64,000 nucleotides of DNA from Paenarthrobacter sp. GOM3 (GTDB taxonomy: Bacteria; Actinomycetota; Actinomycetes; Actinomycetales; Micrococcaceae). The DNA lies in NCBI RefSeq assembly GCF_018215265.2, contig NZ_CP136562.1, forward strand, positions 2,170,001-2,234,000. Reading direction: 5' to 3'. Positions 23,872-32,332 of this stretch are shown in pieces; position 1 is the first letter of the stretch, and each line of letters opens with the position of its first letter. Made by a program: the position numbers and the translations under genes. The notes under the pieces are model-generated. The model ran no database searches and was not told where the DNA came from. It worked only from the letters and a program-made list of their open reading frames with translations.

Positions 23872-24807
23872 ATGCCTCGACTGATGCTCCTGGACACTGC
23901 CTCGTTGTACTTCCGCGCCTTCTACGGCGTCCCGGATTCGATCCGTCGCGCAGACGGGACACCGGTCAATGCGGTCCGTGGCCTGATGGACATGATCGCC
24001 CGCCTCGCCACCGACTATGAAGCGACCCACCTGGTGGCCTGCTGGGACAACGACTGGCGCCCGAAATGGCGGGTAGACCTCATTCCCAGCTACAAATCGC
24101 ACCGGGTGGCGGAGGTGGTTCCGGACGGGCCCGACGTCGAGGTGGTCCCCGACCCGCTGGAGGCACAGATCCCCCTGATCCGGCGTGTTCTGGAGCTCGC
24201 CGGCATCGCCGTCGTTGGCGTGGACCACCACGAAGCCGACGACGTCGTTGGTACCTATGCCACCCAGGCGCCGTTCCCCACCGATGTGGTCACCGGAGAT
24301 CGCGACCTCTTTCAACTCGTCGACGATGACCGCAGCGTCAGGGTCATTTACACCGCTCGCGGCATGAAGAACCTTGAGGTGGTTACCGACGTCGTAGTTG
24401 TGGGCAAGTACCGAGTGCTGCCCCAGCAGTACGCCGACTTTGCGACCCTACGAGGTGACGCCTCCGACGGACTGCCCGGCGTGGCCGGGATCGGCGAAAA
24501 AACGGCAGCATCCTTGTTGGGCGAGCATGGCTCGCTGGAAGGCCTGCTGGAGGCGGCCGAAGCGCCCGACGGCGGTTTGTCCGCTACCGTCCGGGCCAAA
24601 CTGTCCGCCGCAGCGGACTACCTCAAGGTGGCACCCGCCGTCGTCAACGTGGTCCGGGACCTGGAAGTGCCGACGCTCGAACAAGCCGGCGCCGAACTGC
24701 GGCCGGTCACGGGGGATGCGCGCGCTGAACTTGAGCGGCTCGCTACCGAGTGGAACCTGGGCGGCGCAGTGAAGAGGCTCCTGGATGCATTGGACAAGCT
24801 CGGCTGA
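23872..24807 (+). CDS. Stand-alone 5'-3' exonuclease / flap endonuclease (PolA N-domain-like)
   Basis: The 311-residue protein equals the 5'-nuclease domain of DNA polymerase I: LMLLDTASLYFRAFYG at the start, YKSHR, HEADDVVGTYA, VVTGDRDLFQLVDD and the helix-hairpin-helix DGLPGVAGIGEKTAASLL. These carry the acidic metal ligands for removing RNA primers and flaps. Single-domain copies alongside polA are common in actinobacteria; the role is probably backup in Okazaki-fragment or R-loop processing (inference). The ATG at 23872 follows AGGATCAGG; in-frame TTG 23851 and ATG 23857 are alternatives. The full-length polA lies at 59978. Confidence 0.88.
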   Translation: MPRLMLLDTASLYFRAFYGVPDSIRRADGTPVNAVRGLMDMIARLATDYEATHLVACWDNDWRPKWRVDLIPSYKSHRVAEVVPDGPDVEVVPDPLEAQIPLIRRVLELAGIAVVGVDHHEADDVVGTYATQAPFPTDVVTGDRDLFQLVDDDRSVRVIYTARGMKNLEVVTDVVVVGKYRVLPQQYADFATLRGDASDGLPGVAGIGEKTAASLLGEHGSLEGLLEAAEAPDGGLSATVRAKLSAAADYLKVAPAVVNVVRDLEVPTLEQAGAELRPVTGDARAELERLATEWNLGGAVKRLLDALDKLG

Positions 24808-24943
24808 ACCTCGAATTCACAGCGGAATAACAGGTTCACAACAGCGTGGACTGGGGTAGCCCCTCCATCGTGTTAAGAGGACGGCACTCCTGACCGTCCC
24901 TCAGGCACGGACCATGGCAACACGGTCCATTGAGGAGAGGTAT

Positions 24944-25510
24944 ATGTCGAAAACCAAGAGAATCACGCTAGGCATCGCGGCCGGAGCCCTGGCCCTTGGC
25001 GCGGGGATGGGAGTGACGGGAATGGCTACAGCAGCCACCACCCCTTCGCCGAGCGCCACATCCTCTACGGATGCGGGCACCACCCCGGCGGATCCGGGCG
25101 GCAAGCCCGGCGGCCACGGCCACGGCCACGGAAGGGACGGCGGTCAGATCGCCTCCCAGCTCGCAACCAAGCTGGGTGTTGACGAAGCCAAGGTCACCGA
25201 GGCATTGAAGGCGTTCCGCCAGGCCAACAAGCCGACCACACCGCCGAGTGAAGGAACGGAAGGCACCAAGCCGGACCGGACGGCCCAAGAGGCCGCGCTG
25301 GCCAAGTCCCTGGCTGCGGCACTGGGCGTGGACGAAGCCAAGGTGACCAGTGCGCTGGAGGAGATCCGGACTGCCGGCCAGGCTGAGCGTGCAGCTGCAC
25401 TGAAGACCAAACTCGATAAGGCAGTTACCGACGGAAAGCTCACGCAAGCCGAAGCCGACGCCGTGACCAAGGCTGTCGAAGCCGGGGTCATCGGAGGCGG
25501 CGGGCGCTAG
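24944..25510 (+). CDS. Secreted protein with duplicated LGVDEAKVT helical repeat
   Basis: The 188-residue protein begins with a signal peptide (KTKRITLGIAAGALALGAGMGVTGMATAA, cleavage likely after ATA or AAT). A Ser/Thr/Pro and Gly/His-rich linker with KPGGHGHGHGRDGG follows, and then two copies of a helical unit, ATKLGVDEAKVTEAL and AAALGVDEAKVTSAL, separated by a Pro/Thr/Glu linker. The C terminus (KLTQAEADAVTKAVEAG) is also helical. The His-rich patch could bind metal. The ATG at 24944 follows GAGGAGAGG; the frame opens 30 nt earlier but without a signal-like start. Function unknown; probably exported and cell-wall-associated. Confidence 0.82.
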   Translation: MSKTKRITLGIAAGALALGAGMGVTGMATAATTPSPSATSSTDAGTTPADPGGKPGGHGHGHGRDGGQIASQLATKLGVDEAKVTEALKAFRQANKPTTPPSEGTEGTKPDRTAQEAALAKSLAAALGVDEAKVTSALEEIRTAGQAERAAALKTKLDKAVTDGKLTQAEADAVTKAVEAGVIGGGGR

Positions 25511-25546
25511 GCAACCGCACCTCCCCGGCTGAATGCCAGCTGAACA

Positions 25547-25576
25547 GGATCCCTCAGGCTTCGGCCTGGGGGATCC
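25547..25576 (+). terminator. Intrinsic terminator with TTCG tetraloop
   Basis: Arms of 13 bp beginning GGATCCCTCAGGC (one G-T pair) enclose a TTCG loop, 37 nt after the stop of the secreted-protein gene. The trailing sequence is TTCGCATCTT. Confidence 0.8.
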
Positions 25577-25649
25577 TTCGCATCTTGCTCCCGGGGGGAC
25601 GCGTCATCCGGGCAGGTCCAAAGCCCCGTTGAAACTTGTTCCGGCAGCT

Positions 25650-25675
25650 TGTCGATTTTTCCTCGACCCACTCGA
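25650..25675 (+). promoter_or_regulatory. ECF42-type promoter for the DGPF/sigma operon
   Basis: TGTCGA at 25650-25655 and CGA at 25673-25675 (in CTCGAC) are separated by 17 nt, about 50 nt before the DGPF gene. TGTCGA at -35 and CGA at -10 is the motif reported for ECF42 sigma factors, so the sigma encoded downstream probably drives its own operon. Confidence 0.7.
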
Positions 25676-25728
25676 CCTATGGATGAGAAAGTCGAAGGGA
25701 CTTTCCACTACACAGGAGATTGAGTGAG

Positions 25729-26148
25729 ATGGCGAAATACATGTTGATCATGCGGGCCGACGACGATTCCTATGCCAAGTTCGAGAACATCGACTTCAAC
25801 GAGATCCTCGAAGCGATGGGCAAATTCAATGACGAACTGATCCGTGCCGGGGTGCTGCTTGCTGCAGAGGGGTTGGAGGATGCCAAGGAGACCGTGGTGG
25901 TGGACTTCACTGGCGAAACTCCGGTAGTCACCGATGGCCCCTATGGCGAAACGAAGGAACTTTTTGGCGGCTTCTACATCCTGGACGTCGCTTCCAAACA
26001 GGAGGCTGTCGAGTGGGCACGGCGGGCACCCATGACCGCTGGAACCAAGACAGAAATCCGCCGGGTCACCAGCATCGACGAATTCCCCCAGGACAACGAG
26101 TGGATCCAAAAGGAACGGGCATGGCGCGAGCAGACCGGACAACTCTAG
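25729..26148 (+). CDS. DGPF-domain / YCII-related protein partnered with ECF42 sigma factor
   Basis: The 139-residue protein has the YCII-related (DGPF) fold, including the namesake-like VTDGPYGETKELFGGFYILDV and the N-terminal KYMLIMRADDDSYAKFENIDF. DGPF proteins are the almost invariable partners of ECF42 sigma factors and are thought to sense or act on an unknown small molecule. The ATG at 25729 is 10 nt after AGGAG; a TTG 9 nt upstream lies too close to it. The sigma gene follows 64 nt later on the same strand. Confidence 0.9.
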   Translation: MAKYMLIMRADDDSYAKFENIDFNEILEAMGKFNDELIRAGVLLAAEGLEDAKETVVVDFTGETPVVTDGPYGETKELFGGFYILDVASKQEAVEWARRAPMTAGTKTEIRRVTSIDEFPQDNEWIQKERAWREQTGQL

Positions 26149-26181
26149 GAGATCGCGGACAGAAGCCGGCCGCGACTGGAA

Positions 26182-26213
26182 TGAGCTGCAACTGGAGTGA
26201 GCTGCAACTGAGA
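26182..26213 (+). repeat. 16-bp tandem repeat before the sigma factor start
   Basis: TGAGCTGCAACTGGAG is followed directly by TGAGCTGCAACTGAGA, with a third degraded unit running into the coding start. Slippage here would alter the leader of the sigma gene, which has no good Shine-Dalgarno. Confidence 0.7.
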
Positions 26214-27466
26214 TGAGGAGCAACGAGGCCAGGGCCGCCGTCGAAGCGGTGTGGAGAAGCGAGTCTGCCCGCATCGTCGGCGCCCTGGCCCGCTATACGG
26301 GCGATTTCAGCTTGGCCGAGGACGTCGCACAGGAGGCCGTCGCGGAGGCTTTGGTGTCGTGGTCCGTTGATGGCATCCCCGCCGAACCAGTGGGTTGGCT
26401 GCTGACCGCAGGCAGGCGTCGGGCGATTGATGCGTTCCGCCGTCGGGCCGCCCGCGACGAAAAGTATGCACTCCTTGCCAACGACCTTAGCGACGAGGAA
26501 CCGGGCGCGGACTCCCTGTTTAACCCGGAGGCGATCGACGACGACGTGCTCACTTTGATGTTCATGGCATGCCACCCGGTGTTGTCCCGGGAAGCGCGCA
26601 TCGCCTTGACCCTGCGGGTGGTGGGTGGCATGGGCACTGAGGAGATCGCCAAAGCGTTCCTGGTGCCCGTGCCAACCATTCAGGCCCGCATTACGCGCGC
26701 CAAGAAGACCCTGTCCGCAGCCCACATACCCTTCGTGGTACCTGAACTGCCTGACATCCCAGAGCGGCTGGGGTCCGTGCTTCACGTCGTGTACCTCATT
26801 TTCACGGAAGGATCCTTTGCCTCCGGAGGAGACTCGTGGATGCGGGCGGACCTGGCCAGTGAGGCCCAACGACTTGCCCGTGTCCTGGTGCGGCTAGCGC
26901 CCGAGCCCGAAGCCTACGGGTTGCTTGCGCTGATGGAATTAACGGCAGCGCGCTTTCCCGCTCGGCTCGACCCGGCAGGGCACCCCGTCCTCCTTGAGGA
27001 TCAGGATCGACGACGGTGGGATCAGGCGTCGATACGTCGTGGCCGGGCGGCGCTGGCGACGGCGGTCGCCCTGGGCCGCGGACTAGGTGCCTACGGACTC
27101 CAGGCAACCATCGCGGAATGCCACGCCTTGGCTTCGACAGCAGCCGGGACCGATTGGCAGCGGATTGTGATCCTCTACGAAGCACTCGCCCGGCTGGCCC
27201 CGTCGCCGGTGGTTGAGCTGAATCACGCGGTTGCCGTAGCAATGGCCACAGGTCCGGCCGCCGGACTGGACCTCGTAGATGCACTGGCGGGCCGGGGTGC
27301 GCTGAACGGTTCGCACCTCTTGCCCACCGTACGGGGCGAGCTGCTCGCCAGGCTCGGACGGTTCGGGGAAGCAAAGGAAGCCCTGGGTTTAGCCCTTGAT
27401 TTGTGCTCGAACACCGCGGAACGCTCGGCATTGGAACGCAAGATCGCCGAGCTTCCGGGGCAGTAG
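26213..27466 (+). CDS. RNA polymerase sigma factor, ECF42 group
   Basis: The 417-residue protein has sigma region 2 (about residues 10-75, LARYTGDFSLAEDVAQEAVAEAL and GWLLTAGRRRAIDAFRR) and region 4 (about 115-170, ALTLRVVGGMGTEEIAKAFLVPVPTIQARITRAKKTL). A roughly 230-residue C-terminal TPR-like extension with paired helices follows. That extension and the adjacent DGPF gene define ECF42, which lacks a classical anti-sigma factor; the C-terminal domain is needed for activity in the Streptomyces member. The ATG at 26213 lies in a short tandem repeat. A matching autoregulatory promoter lies upstream at 25650. Confidence 0.93.
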   Translation: MRSNEARAAVEAVWRSESARIVGALARYTGDFSLAEDVAQEAVAEALVSWSVDGIPAEPVGWLLTAGRRRAIDAFRRRAARDEKYALLANDLSDEEPGADSLFNPEAIDDDVLTLMFMACHPVLSREARIALTLRVVGGMGTEEIAKAFLVPVPTIQARITRAKKTLSAAHIPFVVPELPDIPERLGSVLHVVYLIFTEGSFASGGDSWMRADLASEAQRLARVLVRLAPEPEAYGLLALMELTAARFPARLDPAGHPVLLEDQDRRRWDQASIRRGRAALATAVALGRGLGAYGLQATIAECHALASTAAGTDWQRIVILYEALARLAPSPVVELNHAVAVAMATGPAAGLDLVDALAGRGALNGSHLLPTVRGELLARLGRFGEAKEALGLALDLCSNTAERSALERKIAELPGQ

Positions 27467-27496
27467 CAGGCTAGGGGCGCAAGCGATCAGGTTCGA

Positions 27497-28435
27497 TCAT
27501 GCGGGGTGGCCGTACTCCTCGTCGGTGACGAGTTCACCCAACCTGGACTTCTGGTTCAGGGAGGCATCTGGCTGCTGCATCGTCGCGGCCCAGCTGGCAA
27601 GCAGCCGGAAGGCATCCGCCGTCGGGGTATCGGGTTCACCGTTGTAGACAGTCAGGGTCAGCCCGGTGTCGGCGGCGAACTCCATGGCCTCGTAGAGCAT
27701 GTGGAGCTCTCCAACGATCGGATGCCTGAAGAACTTCTTCCCGGTGTAGTGCTGTCGGACGTTGTGCGCGGCCCACCGAACCCGGAATTCCTCGCTCCGG
27801 GTGGACAGTTCACCCACCAAATCCGTCAGTCCCCGGTCGTAGGGGTCCCTGCCGGCCTCGGTGCGCATGATCGCTACGGTGTCGTTGGCTGCGCGCTCCC
27901 AGTCCGGGTAGAACGCGTGGCTGCGTTCGTCGAAGAAGAGATAGCGGGCAAGGTTTGGCGGCTCCGCCGAATTGCCGTCTTGACCGGAGTAGAGGTCGGA
28001 ATACAGTGCCCGCCCCAGCGCGTTGCTCGCCAGGATGTCCAGGCGTCCGTTGCGCACGATCGCCGGTGAATTGGTGATGGCGTCCAACGTCAGTTGCACT
28101 CCCGCACGGATGGCCTGCTTCCGGGCGGGGCGTCGCCGCGGCCGACCACCCTCGCTGGCCGCGCGGGCGAGGTCGTAGAGGTGGGCCCGCTCGGCCTCGT
28201 CGAGCTGCAGGGCGTTGGCCAGGGACTCGAGCACGCTGTCAGATGCCCCTGAGAGGTTTCCGCGCTCCAGCCGGGTGTAGTACTCCACACTGACCCCTGC
28301 GAGCATGGCAACCTCGCCACGGCGAAGGCCCGGAACCCGTCGGTTGCCGCCGTACGCGGGCAGCCCCGCCTGCTCCGGAGTGATCTTTGCCCGCCGGGTG
28401 GAGAGGAAGTCGCGTGTCTCGGTCCGGTTGTCCAT
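27497..28435 (-). CDS. XRE-family regulator with MmyB-like ligand-binding domain
   Basis: The 312-residue protein has an N-terminal XRE helix-turn-helix (about residues 10-80: PGLRRGEVAMLAGVSVEYYTRLERGNLSGASDSVLESLANAL) and a C-terminal MmyB-like PAS-related domain that in relatives binds fatty acids or other small ligands (NARYLFFDERSHAFYPDWERAANDTVAIMRTEAGRDP-like pattern). It is divergent from a zinc alcohol dehydrogenase gene, 130 bp apart, the usual arrangement for regulator and target. A long inverted repeat in that interval is the likely operator. Confidence 0.9.
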   Translation of the reverse strand: MDNRTETRDFLSTRRAKITPEQAGLPAYGGNRRVPGLRRGEVAMLAGVSVEYYTRLERGNLSGASDSVLESLANALQLDEAERAHLYDLARAASEGGRPRRRPARKQAIRAGVQLTLDAITNSPAIVRNGRLDILASNALGRALYSDLYSGQDGNSAEPPNLARYLFFDERSHAFYPDWERAANDTVAIMRTEAGRDPYDRGLTDLVGELSTRSEEFRVRWAAHNVRQHYTGKKFFRHPIVGELHMLYEAMEFAADTGLTLTVYNGEPDTPTADAFRLLASWAATMQQPDASLNQKSRLGELVTDEEYGHPA

Positions 28436-28465
28436 GGTTCAACGGTAAGACTTTTGGCCGGCTAA

Positions 28466-28503
28466 GGGAGTCACTGCCAGTACCCCTAACAGCAGTGTCT
28501 CCC
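28466..28503. promoter_or_regulatory. Inverted repeat in the XRE-alcohol dehydrogenase divergent region
   Basis: GGGAGTCACTGC (28466-28477) is mirrored by GCAGTGTCTCCC (28492-28503), 11 of 12 bases paired, 14-nt spacer. It lies about midway between the two divergent starts, suggesting an operator for the XRE regulator controlling both. Confidence 0.6.
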
Positions 28504-28565
28504 TTCCTTTCAGGCAAAGAGTGTTAGATGGAGACATCCACTTATGACAGACACGCAGGAGAAAC

Positions 28566-29609
28566 ATGCCTACCGCTTCCGCATTTGCTTCACCCTCGGC
28601 CACGGGCGACCTGACCCTGACCACCATCGAACGCCGTGAGGTTGGGCCGAACGACGTCCATATCGACATCAAGTTCGCCGGAATCTGCCACTCGGACATC
28701 CACACCGTCCGCGGTGACTGGGGACCCCAGCAGTACCCGCTGGTCCCGGGTCATGAGATCGCCGGTATCGTCACCGAAGTCGGCTCCGAGGTCACCAAGC
28801 ATAAGGTGGGCGACCGCGTCGGCGTCGGCTGCATGGTCAATTCCTGCAAGGAGTGCAAGAACTGCCTGGCCGGCGAAGAGCAGTACTGCCTCAAGGGCAA
28901 CGTGGGCACCTATGGCGCAGTGGACCGCGACGGCACCATCACCCAGGGTGGCTACTCAACCAACGTTGTGGTGAACGAAGACTTCGTTGTCACCATTCCG
29001 GAAGGTTTGGACCTCGATGTTGCCGCACCGCTGTTGTGCGCAGGCATCACCACCTTCTCCCCGCTGCACCACTGGGGTGCGGGTCCCGGCAAGAAGGTCG
29101 CCATTGTCGGCTTGGGCGGTTTGGGCCACATGGGCGTCAAGATCGCCCACGCAATGGGTGCCGAGGTGACCGTCCTGTCGCAGTCACTGAAGAAGATGGA
29201 AGACGGCCTCAAGCTCGGCGCGGACCACTACTACGCCACCAGCGACCCCGCCACCTTCGAGGAGCTCGCAGGCACCTTCGACCTCATCATCAACACTGTC
29301 AGTGCTTCCATCGACATCAGCTCCTACCTGCAGCTGTTGACCCTCGATGGAACGTTGGTCAACGTTGGAGCGCCGGCTGAGCCGCTGCCGGTGAACGCCT
29401 TCGCACTTATCGGCGGCCGTCGCCGGTTCGCCGGTTCCATGATCGGCGGCATCCCGGAAACCCAGGAAATGCTGAACTTCTGCGCCGAGCACAGCCTTGG
29501 CGCCGAAATCGAGGTCATTCCCGCGAGCCAGATCAACGAGGCGTACGAGCGCGTGCTTGCCTCCGACGTCCGCTACCGCTTCGTCATCGACACCTCCACC
29601 ATCGGCTAG
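28566..29609 (+). CDS. Zinc-dependent NAD(P)+ alcohol dehydrogenase (cinnamyl-alcohol/YahK type)
   Basis: This is a 347-residue medium-chain dehydrogenase. Catalytic zinc residues Cys41, His63 (GHE) and Cys158, and the four structural zinc cysteines 94, 97, 100 and 108 (CKECKNC...YC), are all present. The Rossmann motif is GLGGLG at about 182-187. The group reduces aldehydes to alcohols with NADPH (YahK, AdhC, cinnamyl-alcohol dehydrogenase). AGGAG precedes the ATG. It is divergent from an XRE/MmyB regulator that probably represses it, perhaps in response to aldehyde or alcohol stress (inference). Confidence 0.93.
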   Translation: MPTASAFASPSATGDLTLTTIERREVGPNDVHIDIKFAGICHSDIHTVRGDWGPQQYPLVPGHEIAGIVTEVGSEVTKHKVGDRVGVGCMVNSCKECKNCLAGEEQYCLKGNVGTYGAVDRDGTITQGGYSTNVVVNEDFVVTIPEGLDLDVAAPLLCAGITTFSPLHHWGAGPGKKVAIVGLGGLGHMGVKIAHAMGAEVTVLSQSLKKMEDGLKLGADHYYATSDPATFEELAGTFDLIINTVSASIDISSYLQLLTLDGTLVNVGAPAEPLPVNAFALIGGRRRFAGSMIGGIPETQEMLNFCAEHSLGAEIEVIPASQINEAYERVLASDVRYRFVIDTSTIG

Positions 29610-29649
29610 AAAACACGGCACCCGTAAACACAGCCGTACCGTAAACGCG

Positions 29650-29684
29650 AAAGGCCGCGCCTCCTCCCCGGAAGCGTGGCCTTT
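29650..29684 (+). terminator. Stem-loop terminator after the alcohol dehydrogenase
   Basis: AAAGGCC (29650-29656) pairs with GGCCTTT (29678-29684), extended inward by CGC/GCG with one mismatch. It begins 40 nt after the stop and ends shortly before hrpB. Confidence 0.7.
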
Positions 29685-29713
29685 CCCGCGCCCCCAACAG
29701 GGACAATGGTCTG

Positions 29714-32332
29714 GTGACATTCAGACTGGACACCATCGGCAGGGGACTGGTCTTCGCCGATTCCCTCGAAAACCTCGCCTCGGCCCTCACCAACCAGGGC
29801 AACGCCGGCACCGCAGTCGTGCAGGCACCGCCAGGTACGGGCAAAACCACTTTGGTGCCTCCGCTGCTGTCCAATCTTGTGTCCGAACGGCACCCGGGCC
29901 AGCCGCGCGTCGTCGTTACCCAGCCCCGGCGTGTCGCTGCCCGGTCCGCCGCCCGTCGACTCGCCGCCCTGGACGGCACCCGGCTTGGTGGCAGGGTTGG
30001 CTACACCGTCCGGGGTGAAAGCAAAATCAGCAACGACACCATGGTGGAGTTCGTCACGCCCGGTATCCTTCTGCGCAGGCTGCTGGCTGACCCGGGCCTT
30101 GAAGCCATAAATGCGGTGGTCCTGGACGAGGTCCACGAGCGTGGCCTGGAAACGGACCTCCTTCTCGGCATGCTTGCGGAAGTCCGCGAGCTCCGGGACG
30201 ACCTGACGTTGGTGGCAATGTCCGCCACGCTCGACGCGCCGCGCTTCGCCGCGCTTCTTGGGAATGCAGGGCCCGACGGCGACGGCCCGGCTCCCGTCGT
30301 CGACTGTCCGTCGGCTCTGCATCCGTTGGAGGTTCGGTGGATGCCGGCCCGGGAGCAGCGGCTGGATGGTCGGGGAGTGGCCCGCAGTTTCCTTGACCAC
30401 GTAGCTCACACCGCTGCGACCGCCCACGCCGCTGCCCTGGACACCAATCCCGAGGTGGATGCCTTGGTGTTCCTTCCGGGAGCCCGGGAAGTGTCCGACG
30501 TCGCTGCCCGCCTTCGCGGGCAGGTGGGCGCCGGTATTGAGGTGCTTGAGTTGCACGGCCAGATTGGACCGGAGTCCCAGGACCGCGCAGTATCCGGCCG
30601 TGAGCCCGGCGGCCTGCCCCGGATCATTGTCTCCACGTCCCTGGCCGAATCGTCGCTCACCGTTCCGGGGGTTCGCCTCGTCATCGACTCGGGACTCTCC
30701 AGGGAGCCGCGACGCGACGCGGGCCGCGGGATGTCCGGCCTGGTCACCGTCTCCTGTTCCCGTGCCTCGGCGGAGCAGCGGGCCGGCCGGGCTGCGCGGC
30801 AGGGGCCGGGCACCGTGGTGCGTTGTTACGACCAACAAGCGTTTGCCGCAGCCCCTGCCCACCAAACCCCGGAAATCTCCGTCGCGGACCTGACCGGCGC
30901 GGCGCTTGCTCTGGCTTGCTGGGGTGCGCCGGGCGGCGAGGGCTTGTCGCTTCCTGACGCACCACCTGCCATCGCCATGAGGGACGCGGTGGAGGTGCTC
31001 CGCGAATTGGGCGCGGTGGCGGATGACGGAAGCGCCACCAGTGTAGGCAAGACCTTAGCGCGGATCCCAGCCGACCCGCGGCTTGCCCGCGCCTTGCTGG
31101 ACGGGTCGCCGGTTGTTGGCCCGCGCGCGGCCGCGGAAACGGTGGCGCTGGTGGCGGGGGACCAGCGGGCTCCCGGTGCCGATCTCACCACGTTGATCTC
31201 ATCCCTCCGTTCCGCGTCACACCCGGGCGCCCGGCGTTTCGCTGAGGACACGCGGCGGATGGAGTCGATTGCGCGGCGGGAGGCGGCCGCCGTCGTACCT
31301 TCCCAAGGAATTAAGGGCGTCACTGCGAGGGAAGCGCCCGGGTTTGTGGTGGCGTTGGCGTTCCCGGATCGGATCGCCAGGCGCGTTCCCGGCGATGGTT
31401 CCACCACCTACCTGCTCTCGTCCGGAACGCGTGCCGGTCTCCCTGCGGGCAGCCCGTTGTCGGCCCATGAGTGGCTTGCTGTTGCCGAGGTGTCCCGTGC
31501 CCAGGGCCGTGACGCTGCCGGTACCGGCGCTGTCATCCGGTCGGCCGCACCGTTGTCGGCTGAGCTTGCAGAAGCGGCCGCGCCGCAGCTCCTGGTCGGG
31601 GAAACGAAGGCAAAGTTCGGCCAAGGCCGCGTAACCGCCACGCTGGAACGCCGTTTGGGCGCCATCGTCCTGTCCGCCACGCCGGTCCGGCCCACCGTGG
31701 AAGCCGGCCGGCATGCTGTGGCGGAGGCATTGGAGAAAGCTGGGCTCTCCATGATTGGGTGGTCGGCACCGGCCGATGCCCTGCGCAGGCGGCTCGCATT
31801 GCTGCGTCGGGAGCTCGGTGATCCCTGGCCGGACGTCAGTGAGGAGGGCCTGCTGTCCCGGCTGGACGAGTGGCTGGCCCCCGAGCTGGAGGCCATCGCC
31901 TCCGGCTCGCCCGCCGGTTCGGTCAACCTCCTGGAGCCCTTGCGGCGCCTGTTGCCCTGGCCGGAGGCCTCGCGGTTGGACAGCCTGGCGCCCGAGCGCC
32001 TGGAGGTGCCGAGCGGTTCGCGGGTGCGGATCGATTATCCGGACGTGGACAACGACGCCGGAAGGCCGGTGGTGGCGGTCAAGCTCCAGGAGTGTTTCGG
32101 CTGGGACCGTACGCCGCGCCTGGTCGATGGCAGGGTTCCGGTGCTCTTCCACTTGTTGTCACCGGCCGGACGCCCGTTGGCGGTAACGGACGACCTCACA
32201 TCGTTCTGGTCCGGACCGTACGCGCAGGTCCGGGCCGAGATGCGTGGGCGCTACCCCAAGCATCCCTGGCCCGAAGACCCGTGGACGGCGCCGGCCACGG
32301 CCAAAACCAAGAACCGGATGCAGGCCGGCTAG
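29714..32332 (+). CDS. hrpB: ATP-dependent helicase HrpB
   Basis: The 872-residue DEAH/RHA-type helicase has Walker A APPGTGKTTLVP at about residues 38-49, DEVHERGLETDLL at 138-148, SAT motif III (AMSATLDAPRFA), VSTSLAESSLTVPGV and the motif VI stretch RASAEQRAGRAARQGPG. An HA2 domain and the HrpB-specific C-terminal domain (GWDRTPRLVDGRVPVLFHLLSPAGRPLAVTDDL pattern) complete it. Its role in bacteria is unclear, probably RNA or ribonucleoprotein remodelling. The start is GTG at 29714 with no Shine-Dalgarno; GACAAT ends 6 nt before it, so a leaderless message is possible. The stop shares a CTAG with the convergent amidohydrolase gene. Confidence 0.93.
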   Translation: MTFRLDTIGRGLVFADSLENLASALTNQGNAGTAVVQAPPGTGKTTLVPPLLSNLVSERHPGQPRVVVTQPRRVAARSAARRLAALDGTRLGGRVGYTVRGESKISNDTMVEFVTPGILLRRLLADPGLEAINAVVLDEVHERGLETDLLLGMLAEVRELRDDLTLVAMSATLDAPRFAALLGNAGPDGDGPAPVVDCPSALHPLEVRWMPAREQRLDGRGVARSFLDHVAHTAATAHAAALDTNPEVDALVFLPGAREVSDVAARLRGQVGAGIEVLELHGQIGPESQDRAVSGREPGGLPRIIVSTSLAESSLTVPGVRLVIDSGLSREPRRDAGRGMSGLVTVSCSRASAEQRAGRAARQGPGTVVRCYDQQAFAAAPAHQTPEISVADLTGAALALACWGAPGGEGLSLPDAPPAIAMRDAVEVLRELGAVADDGSATSVGKTLARIPADPRLARALLDGSPVVGPRAAAETVALVAGDQRAPGADLTTLISSLRSASHPGARRFAEDTRRMESIARREAAAVVPSQGIKGVTAREAPGFVVALAFPDRIARRVPGDGSTTYLLSSGTRAGLPAGSPLSAHEWLAVAEVSRAQGRDAAGTGAVIRSAAPLSAELAEAAAPQLLVGETKAKFGQGRVTATLERRLGAIVLSATPVRPTVEAGRHAVAEALEKAGLSMIGWSAPADALRRRLALLRRELGDPWPDVSEEGLLSRLDEWLAPELEAIASGSPAGSVNLLEPLRRLLPWPEASRLDSLAPERLEVPSGSRVRIDYPDVDNDAGRPVVAVKLQECFGWDRTPRLVDGRVPVLFHLLSPAGRPLAVTDDLTSFWSGPYAQVRAEMRGRYPKHPWPEDPWTAPATAKTKNRMQAG

